From NCBI GenBank assembly GCA_963626555.1, contig CAVFXQ010000009.1:1-64000 (forward strand): a DNA stretch of 64,000 nt, given 5' to 3'. Under the pieces are notes generated by a model, which saw only the letters and a program-made list of their open reading frames with translations, was not told where the DNA came from and searched no databases. The position numbers and the translations under genes are program-made. This DNA is from UBA1181 sp963626555 (GTDB lineage: Bacteria > Bacteroidota > Bacteroidia > Bacteroidales > Paludibacteraceae). Below are positions 42,563 through 52,717 of the stretch, piece by piece. Position 1 is the stretch's first letter; each line of letters opens with the position of its first letter.

Positions 42563-43591
42563 ATGGGTCTTTTTTCGTTCACACAAGAGATAGCGATGGA
42601 CCTCGGAACGGCCAATACGATTATCATCCACAACGATAAGATTGTAGTTGACGAGCCATCTGTGGTTGCCTTGGATCGCAAAACAGATAAGTTAATAGCA
42701 ATAGGAGAGAAGGCGCAGCAGATGCACGGAAAGGCACACGAGGGAATTCGCACGGTTCGTCCGTTGCGCGATGGTGTGATTGCCGACTTCTACGCTGCAG
42801 AGCAGATGATGAGGGGTATGATCAAGACGGCGACTTCTCACAATCGTTGGTTTTCTTCTCCATCTTTAAAGATTGTTGTATGTATTCCTTCGGGTAGTAC
42901 CGAGGTTGAGATTCGTGCCGTGCGTGACTCTTCCGAGCATGCAGGTGGTCGCGAGGTTTATATGATTTACGAGCCAATGGCTGCTGCAATCGGTATTGGT
43001 ATTGACGTTGAGGCTCCAGAGGGCAATATGATTGTTGATATAGGTGGTGGAACTACTGAGATTGCTGTCATCTCTTTGGGGGGTATTGTTTCAAACAAGT
43101 CTATTCGTACTGCGGGTGATGATCTCACGGAGGACATTATTGAATATGTTCGTCGCCAGCATAACATTAAAGTGGGTGAGCGTACTGCCGAGCAGATTAA
43201 GATTAATGTTGGTTCTGCGTTGACGGATTTGGATCCTGAGGAGGCTCCTGAACCATACATTGTTCGCGGACCAAACCAGATGACTGCGTTGCCAATGGAG
43301 GTGCCTATCTCGTATCAAGAGGTAGCTCATTGTTTAGAGAAGTCAATCTCAAAGATGGAAGCGGCGATTATGAGTGCCTTGGAGCAGACACCGCCTGAGT
43401 TGTATGTCGACATTGTTCGCAATGGTATCTACTTGGCAGGTGGCGGTGCTTTGTTGAGAGGATTGGCAAAGCGTTTCTCTGACAAAATTGGTATTCCGTT
43501 CAACATTGCGAACGACCCTCTTCATGCGGTTGCGAGAGGAACGGGAGTTGCCTTAAAGAACACGGATAAATTCTCCTTCTTGAAGAGATAA
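42563..43591 (+). CDS. mreB: rod shape-determining protein MreB
   Basis: MreB is a bacterial actin that guides cell-wall synthesis. The 342-residue protein has the phosphate-1 loop MDLGTANTIIIH near 11, DEPSVVALDRKT, the phosphate-2 loop DIGGGTTEIAVISLGG near 160, and the adenosine motif LAGGGALLRGLAKRF near 292. Length is typical. It heads mreB-mreC-mreD-mrdA-rodA, the standard elongasome cluster; a hairpin separates it from mreC. Confidence 0.97.
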   Translation: MGLFSFTQEIAMDLGTANTIIIHNDKIVVDEPSVVALDRKTDKLIAIGEKAQQMHGKAHEGIRTVRPLRDGVIADFYAAEQMMRGMIKTATSHNRWFSSPSLKIVVCIPSGSTEVEIRAVRDSSEHAGGREVYMIYEPMAAAIGIGIDVEAPEGNMIVDIGGGTTEIAVISLGGIVSNKSIRTAGDDLTEDIIEYVRRQHNIKVGERTAEQIKINVGSALTDLDPEEAPEPYIVRGPNQMTALPMEVPISYQEVAHCLEKSISKMEAAIMSALEQTPPELYVDIVRNGIYLAGGGALLRGLAKRFSDKIGIPFNIANDPLHAVARGTGVALKNTDKFSFLKR

Positions 43592-43610
43592 AAAATAAAA
43601 GGAACACAAA

Positions 43611-43645
43611 AAACCACAAAGATGAATTAGAAGTCTTTGTGGTTT
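43611..43645 (+). terminator. terminator-like hairpin between mreB and mreC
   Basis: A perfect 12-bp stem, AAACCACAAAGA at 43611-43622 against 43634-43645, followed by GATTTTATG. It should lower expression of mreC-rodA relative to mreB, or terminate mreB fully. Confidence 0.75.
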
Positions 43646-43692
43646 GATTTTATGTCTGTAGTAGTGTATTTATAGAAAAATAGTCGGGAAGC

Positions 43693-44535
43693 ATGCGTGC
43701 GCTCATACGTTTTTTGATGCAATTTAAGACACTTTTTCTTTTCTTTTTGATGGAGATAGTGTCTTTGGCTATGATTGTGAATCATAGTCTGTTTCAGCGT
43801 GTCCATTTCCTTAACTCAAGTAATGTGGTAGTTGGTGTTTTGTATGAGTATGCTGATGCGGTGAAAAACTATTTTTCGTTGGGGGAGGTGAACCAACGGC
43901 TAACGAGCGAAAACTCATCTTTGAAACGACAGATAACGGAGTTGCGTTCGCAGTTGAGTGAGATGCGCTACGACACGACGTATGTGCGACGAAAGGATCT
44001 GTCTATAAAGAAAGACTATATTTTTCGTACAGCCCATGTGGTGTCTGCTACGACCAACCTCAACAATAATTATCTGACGATAGACAAAGGTCGGAAGGAT
44101 GGCATAAAAGATGGAATGGGAGTAATTAATGACCAGGGAGTCGTTGGAATCGTTAGTAGCGTGTCGAGCCATTTTTCTGTAGTGTTGCCGATTATCAACT
44201 CGTATGCTCGTATGAATGCGAAATTGGCAGGTAAAAGTGAAGAGGGGACACTATTTTGGGATGGGGGGGATATCCGTTACGCCCAATTGGAGGAAGTGCC
44301 TCATTACATTGAGGTGAACGAAGGAGACAGCGTTCGCACGAGTGCCTATTCGTCGGTGTTCCCAGAGGGAATGTTGGTTGGAAAGGTTGTTTCGTGGCGT
44401 AGTAGGAAAGACAATTTTTACTCTATTGAAGTGGCTTTATCCGTAGATTTTGGGAATCTTTCGTATGTAGATGTGATTGAGTTAAAAAATGCAGACGAAA
44501 AGAAGATTTTAGAAGAAAGTGAGGTGATGGAATGA
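43693..44535 (+). CDS. mreC: rod shape-determining protein MreC
   Basis: MreC is a periplasmic scaffold linking MreB with PBP2 and RodA. The 280-residue protein has one membrane helix near 12-30, a coiled coil near 65-95 (NQRLTSENSSLKRQITELRSQLSEM) and a beta-rich C-terminal domain with NNYLTIDKGRKDGIKDGMGVIN near 120. Topology and length fit MreC. Its stop codon overlaps the start of mreD (ATGA). Confidence 0.94.
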   Translation: MRALIRFLMQFKTLFLFFLMEIVSLAMIVNHSLFQRVHFLNSSNVVVGVLYEYADAVKNYFSLGEVNQRLTSENSSLKRQITELRSQLSEMRYDTTYVRRKDLSIKKDYIFRTAHVVSATTNLNNNYLTIDKGRKDGIKDGMGVINDQGVVGIVSSVSSHFSVVLPIINSYARMNAKLAGKSEEGTLFWDGGDIRYAQLEEVPHYIEVNEGDSVRTSAYSSVFPEGMLVGKVVSWRSRKDNFYSIEVALSVDFGNLSYVDVIELKNADEKKILEESEVME

Positions 44536-45032
44536 TCAACGGAACTTTCAAACAGTTATTGACATTTATAGGATTGGTGCTTTTACAGGTACTGATTCTC
44601 AATAATATATGTTTTTTAGGATATATTAACCCGTATTTTTACATCTATTTCATACTTGTAGCGCCATCGTCTATCAACAAGGATTTGCTTTTGTTGTTAG
44701 GTTTTGTCTTGGGCTTATGTGTGGATGTTTTCTCTGGAACGTTGGGTTGTCATGCCTTTGCAACGACATTGATAGCATACTTGAAACCATACTTTCACAA
44801 ATTGTTCGGTCCTCGCGAAATATACGAGGAGTCAGAGCCTTCGATGAGGGTTTTTGGCGTTGGTGCGTTTATGAAATATGTTTCATTGTTGGTATTGGTT
44901 CATCATCTTGCGTTTTTCTTTGTTGAGACAATGTCGTTGGCGCATTTCTTCCGTACTTTCATTGTTGCCGTCGGATGTTCCGTTTTTACGATATTACTAA
45001 TTTATTTGGTGCAAAGGCTGAAACGGGAGTAA
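44532..45032 (+). CDS. mreD: rod shape-determining protein MreD
   Basis: The 166-residue protein is mostly hydrophobic, with about five membrane helices, e.g. near 9-27, 33-50, 55-75, 110-130 and 140-160. It contains the MreD-like segment LLLLGFVLGLCVDVFSGTLGCHAFATTL. It is part of the elongasome membrane complex. Overlap of 4 bases with mreC indicates translational coupling. Identification rests on topology, this segment and position. Confidence 0.9.
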   Translation: MINGTFKQLLTFIGLVLLQVLILNNICFLGYINPYFYIYFILVAPSSINKDLLLLLGFVLGLCVDVFSGTLGCHAFATTLIAYLKPYFHKLFGPREIYEESEPSMRVFGVGAFMKYVSLLVLVHHLAFFFVETMSLAHFFRTFIVAVGCSVFTILLIYLVQRLKRE

Positions 45033-45081
45033 AAAAGGAAAGAAGAATAATAAGGTAAAGGAATAGACAAGCTTTTGTGTT

Positions 45082-47001
45082 ATGCTGAATGATGCGTATG
45101 GAAATAGAAGGTATGTGATTGGCGGAATGGTTACATTGGTAGTTCTGATTTATATCATACGCCTTTTTGGTTTGCAGATTTTAGACGATACATATAGGGA
45201 CAAGGCAGATAGCAATGCTTATCTGAAGAGGATTGAGTTTCCTGCTCGTGGTTTGATAATGGATCGAAACGGAGAGGTTTTGGTCTTCAATAAGCCGTCG
45301 TATGATGTGATGATGGTGGTTAGGGAGATGCATGACTTTGACACGCTTGCGTTCTGTAGGTTGATGGATGTTACGAAATTGGAGTTTGTGAAGCGCATGC
45401 AAGATATGCGAAAGCGAAGCGGATATTCACCATTTACGCCTCAGCCGTTTATGACTTCGTTGTCGTCGGAAGATTATGGAGTGTTGCAGGAGCAGTTGTT
45501 CCGTTTCAAAGGTGTCTCGTTGCAAAAGCGAACGTTGCGCGACTATAAATATCCTTATGCTGCGTTGTTGTTGGGGTCTATCGGAGAGGTGAATCGTAAG
45601 ATGATTGATTCCGATCCTTTCTATGTGATGGGTGATTATGCAGGTCAGAATGGTATTGAGTTGACATACGAGAAATATTTGCGAGGAGAGAAAGGTGTTG
45701 AAATTTTTCTGAGAGATGCTCATGGTCGAGTGAAAGGTCGTTTGGAAGAAGGTGCTTTGGATGTTGAGTCTAAGCCAGGACAAGATTTGACACTTTCCAT
45801 TGATATTGCATTGCAAGGGTATGGGGAGGAGCTAATGCGTAATAAGGTTGGGAGCGTTGTGGCAATAGACCCTTCAACGGGGGAGATTTTAGCATTGGTG
45901 TCCAGTCCGACCTACGACCCATCGTTGTTGGTGGGGCGAAAGCGTTCGCGTAACTACAATAAGTTGTTGAATGATCCCTATAAACCTTTGTTCGATCGTC
46001 CTGTGATGGCGTGTTATCCACCAGGCTCCACGTTTAAAACGGCAGATGCCTTAGCGTTAGAGCAAGAGAAAATCATTAATGCGAACACTGCTTATCCATG
46101 TCGAAAAGGTTATCACGTTGGTAGTTTCACTGTAGGTTGTCATGCCCATTTTTCGCCGTTGAATCTGATACAATCTGTGCAACACTCGTGCAACGCCTAC
46201 TATTGTGCAGGCTTTCGTGCGATGATGGACAGTAAAAAATACAAGAATATTTCGGAGGCGTTTGAGACATGGAAGAATCATATCGTGTCGTTAGGGTTTG
46301 GATATAAGTTAGGAGCGGATGTGCCGAATGAAAAACGAGGGTATCTTCCTAATTCTAAAGTGTATGACAAAATCTATGGAGAAGGACGATGGAAGTCGTT
46401 GATGATTGTATCCAACTCTATCGGACAAGGAGAAATCTTGGCGACACCATTGCAGATTGCAAACCTTTCGGCAACGATTGCCAACCGAGGTTTTTATTAT
46501 GTTCCTCATTTGGTGAAGCACATTGACGGATATCAATTAGATTCGACATTCACGACAAAACATGTTGCAACGATAGATAGCCAATATTTCAGTCCGATAG
46601 TAGATGGTATGGAGTTGGTGATGAAAGCGGGGACAGGGTGGGCTTCGCGAATTGACAGTGTTGCTGTTTGTGGAAAGACGGGAACGGCGCAGAATCCTCA
46701 TGGGAAAGACCATTCTATCTTTATGGCATTTGCTCCGAAAGACAATCCGAAGATTGCCATTTGTGTGGTAGTGGAAAATAGTGGATTCGGTGCGACGTGG
46801 GCGGCTCCGATTGCTTCGTTGATGATGGAGAAATATCTGAAGGGATATATCCCAAAGCGGAAAAAGTGGATGGAAGATCGAATCTTACAGGCTGACTTGA
46901 TGCCAACGCTCACAGAGCAGGCAAAACCAGTGGAGACTAAAGAAAATAAGGTAGAACATAAAGAAACAACAAAGGAAGAGAATGCCATCAAGACAGAATA
47001 A
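45082..47001 (+). CDS. mrdA: penicillin-binding protein 2
   Basis: PBP2 is the class B transpeptidase of lateral wall synthesis. The 639-residue protein has an N-terminal membrane helix (about 10-28), the pedestal region with ARGLIMDRNGEVLV near 52, and the transpeptidase motifs PPGSTFKT (STFK near 316), SCN in QHSCNAYY near 372, and KTGTAQ near 533. The C-terminal tail is rich in Lys and Glu. Its last 20 bases overlap the start of rodA. Confidence 0.96.
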   Translation: MLNDAYGNRRYVIGGMVTLVVLIYIIRLFGLQILDDTYRDKADSNAYLKRIEFPARGLIMDRNGEVLVFNKPSYDVMMVVREMHDFDTLAFCRLMDVTKLEFVKRMQDMRKRSGYSPFTPQPFMTSLSSEDYGVLQEQLFRFKGVSLQKRTLRDYKYPYAALLLGSIGEVNRKMIDSDPFYVMGDYAGQNGIELTYEKYLRGEKGVEIFLRDAHGRVKGRLEEGALDVESKPGQDLTLSIDIALQGYGEELMRNKVGSVVAIDPSTGEILALVSSPTYDPSLLVGRKRSRNYNKLLNDPYKPLFDRPVMACYPPGSTFKTADALALEQEKIINANTAYPCRKGYHVGSFTVGCHAHFSPLNLIQSVQHSCNAYYCAGFRAMMDSKKYKNISEAFETWKNHIVSLGFGYKLGADVPNEKRGYLPNSKVYDKIYGEGRWKSLMIVSNSIGQGEILATPLQIANLSATIANRGFYYVPHLVKHIDGYQLDSTFTTKHVATIDSQYFSPIVDGMELVMKAGTGWASRIDSVAVCGKTGTAQNPHGKDHSIFMAFAPKDNPKIAICVVVENSGFGATWAAPIASLMMEKYLKGYIPKRKKWMEDRILQADLMPTLTEQAKPVETKENKVEHKETTKEENAIKTE

Positions 47002-48454
47002 CGTATTTAGAAATGTAGATTGGATAACTATTGTGCTGTATTTCTTATTGGTAGTAGCAGGGTGGTTCTGTATCTATGGAGCCTCATACAATTTTGAGGA
47101 TGCCGCTTTTTATGACATTTCGTATCGTTATGGCAAGCAGTTGATGTGGATAGGCTGTTCGATAGTGTTGGCATTGGTTTTGCTGTTGTTAGACAGTCAG
47201 GTTTACAATATGTTTGCCTATTTTGTCTATGGAGGAATGCTACTTTTGTTATTGGTTACGATTTTCATAGCTCCAGATGTGAAGGGATCTCATTCGTGGA
47301 TTGTTTTAGGTCCTGTAAGTCTTCAGCCTGCGGAGTTTGCTAAAACTGCGACTTGTTTGGCATTGGCGAAGTGTATGAGTTCGTACGGGTTTCAGATGAA
47401 GCGGCTTAGTGATGCTGTGATTGCTTTTGCCATTATGTTAACGCCAATGGTATTGATTATTTTGCAGAATGAGACGGGTTCTGCATTGGTTTACAGCACA
47501 TTCTTGTTAGTGTTCTATCGAGAGGGTATGTCAGGAATCATTCTCTTCGTATGTATCTTGCTGGCGGTGGTTTTTGTCGTCTCAATACGTTTCGGAGAAG
47601 TGGCGATATTGACGGAGATTCCTAACGAGTCGTTGGGGTTGTTTCTTGTAATGTTGCTTTTGGTAGTTGTAACTACAGTGTTGGTGAAAGTTTATACGAA
47701 GCGGGACAATAAGACTCCTTTGGTCGTTTTGGGTGCTAACGCAGTTGTTTTTGTAATAGCCTATTTAATCCATAAATTTTTTCATCTGACGTTTCATTTT
47801 ACCTATGTTGGTTATTTTTCCATAGGTGTGACGTTTCTCTATTTAGTGTATGTTTCGATTACACAACGCACGAAGACATACTTTTTGATAGGTTTGCTAA
47901 CGCTTAGCTTTGTTGCATTTTCAAATATTTCAGACCTTGCTTTTGACAAGTTGAAGCCTCATCAGCAGACAAGAATCAAGGTAACTTTGGGAATGGAGCG
48001 GGATCCGCAGAAAGCAGGGTACAATGTCAACCAGTCTATGATTGCGATTGGATCGGGTGGATTTTCAGGAAAAGGATTTTTGAATGGAACTCAGACGAAG
48101 TTGAAATACGTTCCCGAGCAAGATACAGATTTTATTTTCTGCACTGTGGGCGAAGAGCATGGATTTGTGGGGACAACCGCCGTGATAGGTATGTTTTTTA
48201 TACTTATTTTAAGGTTGATTTATCTGGCAGAGAGACAACGATCGCTATTCAGTAGAATCTATGGCTATTGTGTAGCCTCTATTATTTTCTTTCACTTAGC
48301 CATCAATGTCGGTATGGTGATTGGTTTGACGCCTGTGATTGGAATTCCGTTGCCGTTTTTCAGTTATGGGGGTTCATCATTGTGGGGTTTCACGATTCTG
48401 TTGTTCATCTTCTTGCGGTTAGATGCAAGCAGAACGGAGTTGTTTGGGGAGTAG
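46982..48454 (+). CDS. rodA: rod shape-determining protein RodA (SEDS glycosyltransferase)
   Basis: RodA polymerises glycan strands together with PBP2. The 490-residue protein has about ten or more membrane helices, with the SEDS features VKGSHSWIVLGPVSLQPAEFAKTATCLALA near 99, NETGSALVY near 165, and the C-terminal GFSGKGFLNGTQTKLKYVPEQDTDFIFCTVGEEHGFVG near 358, followed by PLPFFSYGGSSLW near 458. It is longer than the E. coli protein because of extra central helices (about 215-310), as in other Bacteroidota. It overlaps mrdA by 20 bases. Confidence 0.96.
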   Translation: MPSRQNNVFRNVDWITIVLYFLLVVAGWFCIYGASYNFEDAAFYDISYRYGKQLMWIGCSIVLALVLLLLDSQVYNMFAYFVYGGMLLLLLVTIFIAPDVKGSHSWIVLGPVSLQPAEFAKTATCLALAKCMSSYGFQMKRLSDAVIAFAIMLTPMVLIILQNETGSALVYSTFLLVFYREGMSGIILFVCILLAVVFVVSIRFGEVAILTEIPNESLGLFLVMLLLVVVTTVLVKVYTKRDNKTPLVVLGANAVVFVIAYLIHKFFHLTFHFTYVGYFSIGVTFLYLVYVSITQRTKTYFLIGLLTLSFVAFSNISDLAFDKLKPHQQTRIKVTLGMERDPQKAGYNVNQSMIAIGSGGFSGKGFLNGTQTKLKYVPEQDTDFIFCTVGEEHGFVGTTAVIGMFFILILRLIYLAERQRSLFSRIYGYCVASIIFFHLAINVGMVIGLTPVIGIPLPFFSYGGSSLWGFTILLFIFLRLDASRTELFGE

Positions 48455-48457
48455 AAG

Positions 48458-48678
48458 CTAATTTGATTTGCAATAATTGCTTGCCAATAAGGGGATAAAA
48501 CCACTTCTCACTTCTTCGTTTGGAATATCCAGCAAGTATAAGTCTCTTCGTTCGTCGTAGCCTTTAATTGTTAGATATCCGCCTTGGTAAATTTTTTCTT
48601 TGCAATTTCCTCTATAGGGTCTTGAAAATATTGGTTGATTTCGTCCTCTGAAATACCGCATAGTGTATCTCCGTCCAT
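48458..48678 (-). pseudogene. central fragment of AAA-ATPase_like/PDDEXK_9 gene, frameshifted
   Basis: On the minus strand an ATG at 48678 opens MDGDTLCGISEDEINQYF and ends at a stop after 34 further codons or so. In a second frame the same stretch continues as YQGGYLTIKGYDERRDLY and IPNEEVRSGFIPLL, typical of the middle of Bacteroidota AAA-ATPase_like/DUF1703 nuclease proteins (CGIS..E.....F and YQ.GYLTIK.Y). The two halves are joined by a frameshift, and both ends of the gene are absent. It is a decayed gene copy, of the same family as the remnant at 32910-33059. Confidence 0.75.
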
Positions 48679-48802
48679 TTCATTTCATTAAATTATTTTG
48701 TTCATTGCAAATGATAGTGGAATAATTGGGAATGAAGTTGAATTGAAAAAATGAAAAAGGGAACTATAAGCAGTTCCCCTTCCTCATAAATGTCTTATTA
48801 TC

Positions 48803-51580
48803 CTATTTTGCAACAATCACCTTGACGACCTCGTCCTCGATTTTCACGAGGTATACACCAGTAGTTGGAACAGAAATGCGCTCGTCATTGCCAGTGTAGA
48901 TTAATTGGCTCAGTGTATTGAAAACAGACACTTCTTCAGTGGTGATGCCGTTGACAACGATTGTCAATGATTCGGTGTAGACTTTCACGTTGTCATTGTT
49001 GCAGAGTGTAATATTTGTTGTGCTTTCGGCTTTGAAGTTGGCTGTCAACTCAACATCTGATATTACAATGATTGAACGCTCGGGTGTGGAATCATTATCG
49101 CTCCAGTTCGTAAAAGTGTAGTAGTCAAACGGGACAGCGGTGATTTTGACTGTCTCTCCGTATTTGTAAGTGCCACTACCCAATGCAAGTCCCATTTCGT
49201 CATTGTTAGAGTTGACGGTAACAGAATAGGTTTTCAATTCAAATACAGCGGTCAATGCTGTGTCTTGTGTAACATTGATGGTGCGAACTTTATCTGTTAC
49301 GCCGTCGCTCCATTTCACAAATTCGTAACCATCTTTAGCGGTTGCAGCAATTTTTGTTGAATCGCCTGGTTTAAATGCCCCGCCTCCGTAAACATTTCCA
49401 CCACATGCGTCTACAGTTGATACTTCAAGATTGACGGGGGCTGCAAAGATTGCGGTTAAAGACATATTTTTCAATGCTACAATTGTACGAGGATTATCTG
49501 TGTTGTCGTCGCTCCATCTCATGAAATAGTACCCCTCAGCAGGCGTGGCAGAAATTGTCAATGATGAGTCTTGAATGTAGGTAGTGCTACCTTCAACTGT
49601 TCCCATAGTCGTATCATTGCTGAGAACATTTATTTTTATGACTGGTAATGTTGTGAGAGTAAGCGTTACGTTGACGCAACCAGTGTCAGATGGTACTAGC
49701 TTTGTGTATGTGCCAGCTGTAGCGATTGAGTCTCCATAGAAAATGTAGACGCTGTCTTCGCGAATTTTTTCCTCAATTGACAATTCTGTTGTTGGTAAGA
49801 CTGTTAGTGAGAGATTGATGATGGAATCACATTCTTCAGAGGAAAGTAAAGTGTCTTGATAAACGCCACTTTCTGTTAATATTTTATTTCCAAAAACATA
49901 TTCTTCTCCTTGACAGATTGTTGCGGATGTGTCAACTGTAGTTTCTTCACAACCTGTTGAGGTAGTGAATGTTACCCAATCTCCATATACTTTTCCTCCT
50001 TCTGATTTTTCATAGAAAGCACGATATTTGTAGGTGCTGCCCTCCTTTAGATTGTTGAGAGAAACTGAGAATGATTCACTTAAAGAGAGTACTTTTTCTG
50101 AGGTTGTAGAAGAGTCTGTGTGAGCGTACTCAAATCCGACATTATTCACGTTTGTTGCCTCCTTACAGACACCGTTAATAGTAGCCCTTTTAGACCTGAT
50201 GTTGTTTGCCTCTAATGTCTTCACAATATTCATTCCCTTGAGGATTGGGAATCCATTGTTGACTTGAGGGGTAGAGTCAAAAACAAAGACGGTGGAGTCG
50301 GTGTTTAAGGTATCTACAAAGGCAGCCAATTTCATCTCTTCTGTGGTTTTACTTCTGGTCCCCCCAAGATTGGAGGCAGAACCGTTTAATGAAAACACAT
50401 TGGATGTTGTTCCAGAAACCAATGCTCCATACGATGCTTTTGCTCCATTATAGTAACAATTTTTAATTATGGCAGAACCTGAAGCAATAAATCCAGATGT
50501 TGTACTAATTTTTCCTACACAAGATAAGTTTCCAGAAGAGTAACTGTTAGTGATACTGTTTTTTGAGGAGGATGAATTACCGCAAAAACCTCCTGCGTAG
50601 CTATAAGTATATACGCAATCAGAGCAATAACCATCTGTATAATTAGAGGATGCATACGATTTTGTACTTACATTAGCATTTGAGTAACACTCGTCTAAAG
50701 CAAAATCTGCTGCCTTCCCAATAAAACCACCCGCATAGGAATAAATAGATACGGAAGGAGCATGTCTATATGCTTCATAAATAGGATAATACCAATTTGT
50801 GTACGTAGCAGAACCTTTCAATGTTACATTTCCACTCATTATGCATTGTCTAAAAGTAATCTTCCCAGTTGAATAGCCCACAAAACCGCCGGCGTAGCAG
50901 TATTGTGTAACACTTGGGTGGAGTTCATTTGTACAGCCAGAAGAGTAAGAATACGAGGGAACAACAGATACATTGGCATGACATTTTAGGAACGTAATGG
51001 TTCCACTGTTATTACCTACGAATCCTCCTGTCATTGTGGTAGTAGCAGTAACAGAGTCATTTATACTGCAGTTCTCAAAGGATAATATACCAGAATTTGT
51101 GCTTATAAAACCTCCGTTAGATTTTACATTGCCACTTACATTACTGTTTTGAATTTTCACAGAGTCCGAGGAGCTGGAAATGAGAGCAATTCCGATAGCG
51201 TTTACGTTTATAAATTTTGCACTCTTTACTGAGCCAAATATGGTTGCATAGGAGTTATTTGCATTCACACTAAAACTTCCTCCATCATAATTTCCCTTAA
51301 AGGTATAGGATGTACTTTTCCCAATCGCCGTCCAGGTTTTCTTCCCCATGTCAAAATCTTGCATCTGTTTAAAATAGGTGCCTTCGTATGATGTACCTGC
51401 GTTTACTTTTGTCGCCAGATAGGCTAACTGCGATGCCGTTTCCAACTGATATGGATTACTTTCTGTTCCGTCTCCCTTCGTCCATGCGGTCGAAGTTCCA
51501 TCCCACACGTCTGTTGCTGATACGTTTACAACGCTCAACAACATCATCACAAAAACAAAAAACTTACAAAGCATTTTCAT
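48803..51580 (-). CDS. GLUG/Listeria-Bacteroides repeat protein with T9SS sorting region
   Basis: The protein of about 925 residues has a signal peptide (MKMLCKFFVFVMMLLSVVNVSA), then GLUG-like beta repeats to about residue 430 (GGFVGNNSGTITFLKCHANV; CYAGGFVGYSTGKITF; YSYAGGFIG), a fibronectin-like stretch, then three InlB/Listeria-Bacteroides repeats near 650-860 (e.g. YYFMRWSDDNTDNPRTIVALK; YEFVKWSDGVTDKVRT; YTFTNWSDNDSTPERS). The end, EEVSVFNTLSQLIYTG...GVYLVKIEDEVVKVIVAK, is a T9SS-type sorting region. It is probably a surface adhesin. Start at 51580 is chosen for the signal peptide; 51604 is possible. Confidence 0.85.
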   Translation of the reverse strand: MKMLCKFFVFVMMLLSVVNVSATDVWDGTSTAWTKGDGTESNPYQLETASQLAYLATKVNAGTSYEGTYFKQMQDFDMGKKTWTAIGKSTSYTFKGNYDGGSFSVNANNSYATIFGSVKSAKFINVNAIGIALISSSSDSVKIQNSNVSGNVKSNGGFISTNSGILSFENCSINDSVTATTTMTGGFVGNNSGTITFLKCHANVSVVPSYSYSSGCTNELHPSVTQYCYAGGFVGYSTGKITFRQCIMSGNVTLKGSATYTNWYYPIYEAYRHAPSVSIYSYAGGFIGKAADFALDECYSNANVSTKSYASSNYTDGYCSDCVYTYSYAGGFCGNSSSSKNSITNSYSSGNLSCVGKISTTSGFIASGSAIIKNCYYNGAKASYGALVSGTTSNVFSLNGSASNLGGTRSKTTEEMKLAAFVDTLNTDSTVFVFDSTPQVNNGFPILKGMNIVKTLEANNIRSKRATINGVCKEATNVNNVGFEYAHTDSSTTSEKVLSLSESFSVSLNNLKEGSTYKYRAFYEKSEGGKVYGDWVTFTTSTGCEETTVDTSATICQGEEYVFGNKILTESGVYQDTLLSSEECDSIINLSLTVLPTTELSIEEKIREDSVYIFYGDSIATAGTYTKLVPSDTGCVNVTLTLTTLPVIKINVLSNDTTMGTVEGSTTYIQDSSLTISATPAEGYYFMRWSDDNTDNPRTIVALKNMSLTAIFAAPVNLEVSTVDACGGNVYGGGAFKPGDSTKIAATAKDGYEFVKWSDGVTDKVRTINVTQDTALTAVFELKTYSVTVNSNNDEMGLALGSGTYKYGETVKITAVPFDYYTFTNWSDNDSTPERSIIVISDVELTANFKAESTTNITLCNNDNVKVYTESLTIVVNGITTEEVSVFNTLSQLIYTGNDERISVPTTGVYLVKIEDEVVKVIVAK

Positions 51581-51831
51581 TTTTCTAATCTTTAAATTCA
51601 ACATACTTGTGTTATTTTTAAATTACAGCCGCAAAAGAATATTCAAAATGTAAAATTTAAAGTCTCAGAATATTGGATTATATAATTTATTTTGTCTTTT
51701 GCTATTGTTTTGTGTTGGGAAACAAAATGGAAACATAGCGTATATTGTTGTCCGAAAACAAACCATGTTTTTAATTCTTGCTCCATTTACCCCTCTTCTC
51801 ATTCGTATGCTCATTTTTGAATTATTAATCC

Positions 51832-51839
51832 TACCTTTG
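51832..51839 (+). promoter_or_regulatory. -7 element of thyA promoter
   Basis: TACCTTTG matches TAnnTTTG and lies 44 bases before the thyA start codon; no clear -33 at the usual distance. Confidence 0.45.
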
Positions 51840-51883
51840 CACTCGCTGACTAAAGCAAAAAAACGATTGTTAACAAAGATAAT

Positions 51884-52678
51884 ATGAAGCAATATATTGA
51901 CCTTATCAACCGTGTGCTGAACGAGGGGACGTTCAAGGAGGATCGGACTGGCACTGGCACGTTGAGTGTTTTCGGACATCAGATGAGATTTAACTTGGAG
52001 GAGGGATTTCCCTTGCTGACCACCAAGAAACTGCATTTGAAGTCTATTGTATATGAATTGCTTTGGTTCTTGCAGGGTAGCACGAATGTGAAATATTTAC
52101 AGGAACACGGTGTGCGAATATGGAATGAATGGGCCGACGAGAATGGTGAATTGGGTCCCGTGTATGGTCATCAGTGGCGTTCATGGCCCGATTACAATGG
52201 CGGAACGATAGACCAAATTGCTAATGTGGTTGAGATGATCAAGAAAAATCCTGATTCACGTCGTTTGATTGTATCTGCTTGGAATGTCGCCGAAGTGGAG
52301 CAGATGGCTCTTCCTCCTTGCCACACGCTTTTCCAATTTTATGTGGCAGATGGTAGGCTGAGTTTGCAACTCTACCAACGTAGTGCTGATATTTTCTTGG
52401 GCGTGCCTTTCAACATTGCCTCCTACGCTTTGTTGTTGATGATGGTGGCTCAGGTTACGGGTTTGAAAGCGGGCGATTTTGTTCATACGTTAGGTGATGC
52501 ACATATTTACAAGAACCATTTGGAACAGGTGAAGTTGCAGATTCAACGCGAACCAAGACCATTGCCAACGATGAAGATCAATCCCGATGTGAAAGACTTA
52601 TTTTCTTTTCAATATGAGGATTTCTCGTTAGAGAACTATGACCCACATCCGCACATCGCCGGTGTTGTGGCAGTTTAG
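51884..52678 (+). CDS. thyA: thymidylate synthase
   Basis: ThyA methylates dUMP to dTMP using methylenetetrahydrofolate. The 264-residue protein has FKEDRTGTGTLSVFGHQMRF near 17, GSTNVKYLQEHGVRIWNEWAD near 65, the nucleophile in LPPCHTLFQFYV near 143-154, and QRSADIFLGVPFNIASYALL near 165. Length is typical. The dihydrofolate reductase gene that often follows thyA is not present; an acyl carrier protein gene lies convergent instead. Confidence 0.98.
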   Translation: MKQYIDLINRVLNEGTFKEDRTGTGTLSVFGHQMRFNLEEGFPLLTTKKLHLKSIVYELLWFLQGSTNVKYLQEHGVRIWNEWADENGELGPVYGHQWRSWPDYNGGTIDQIANVVEMIKKNPDSRRLIVSAWNVAEVEQMALPPCHTLFQFYVADGRLSLQLYQRSADIFLGVPFNIASYALLLMMVAQVTGLKAGDFVHTLGDAHIYKNHLEQVKLQIQREPRPLPTMKINPDVKDLFSFQYEDFSLENYDPHPHIAGVVAV

Positions 52679-52717
52679 AAAAATTGTTTGCGTTTTTCAA
52701 ACAGAACGGTAAAAACA

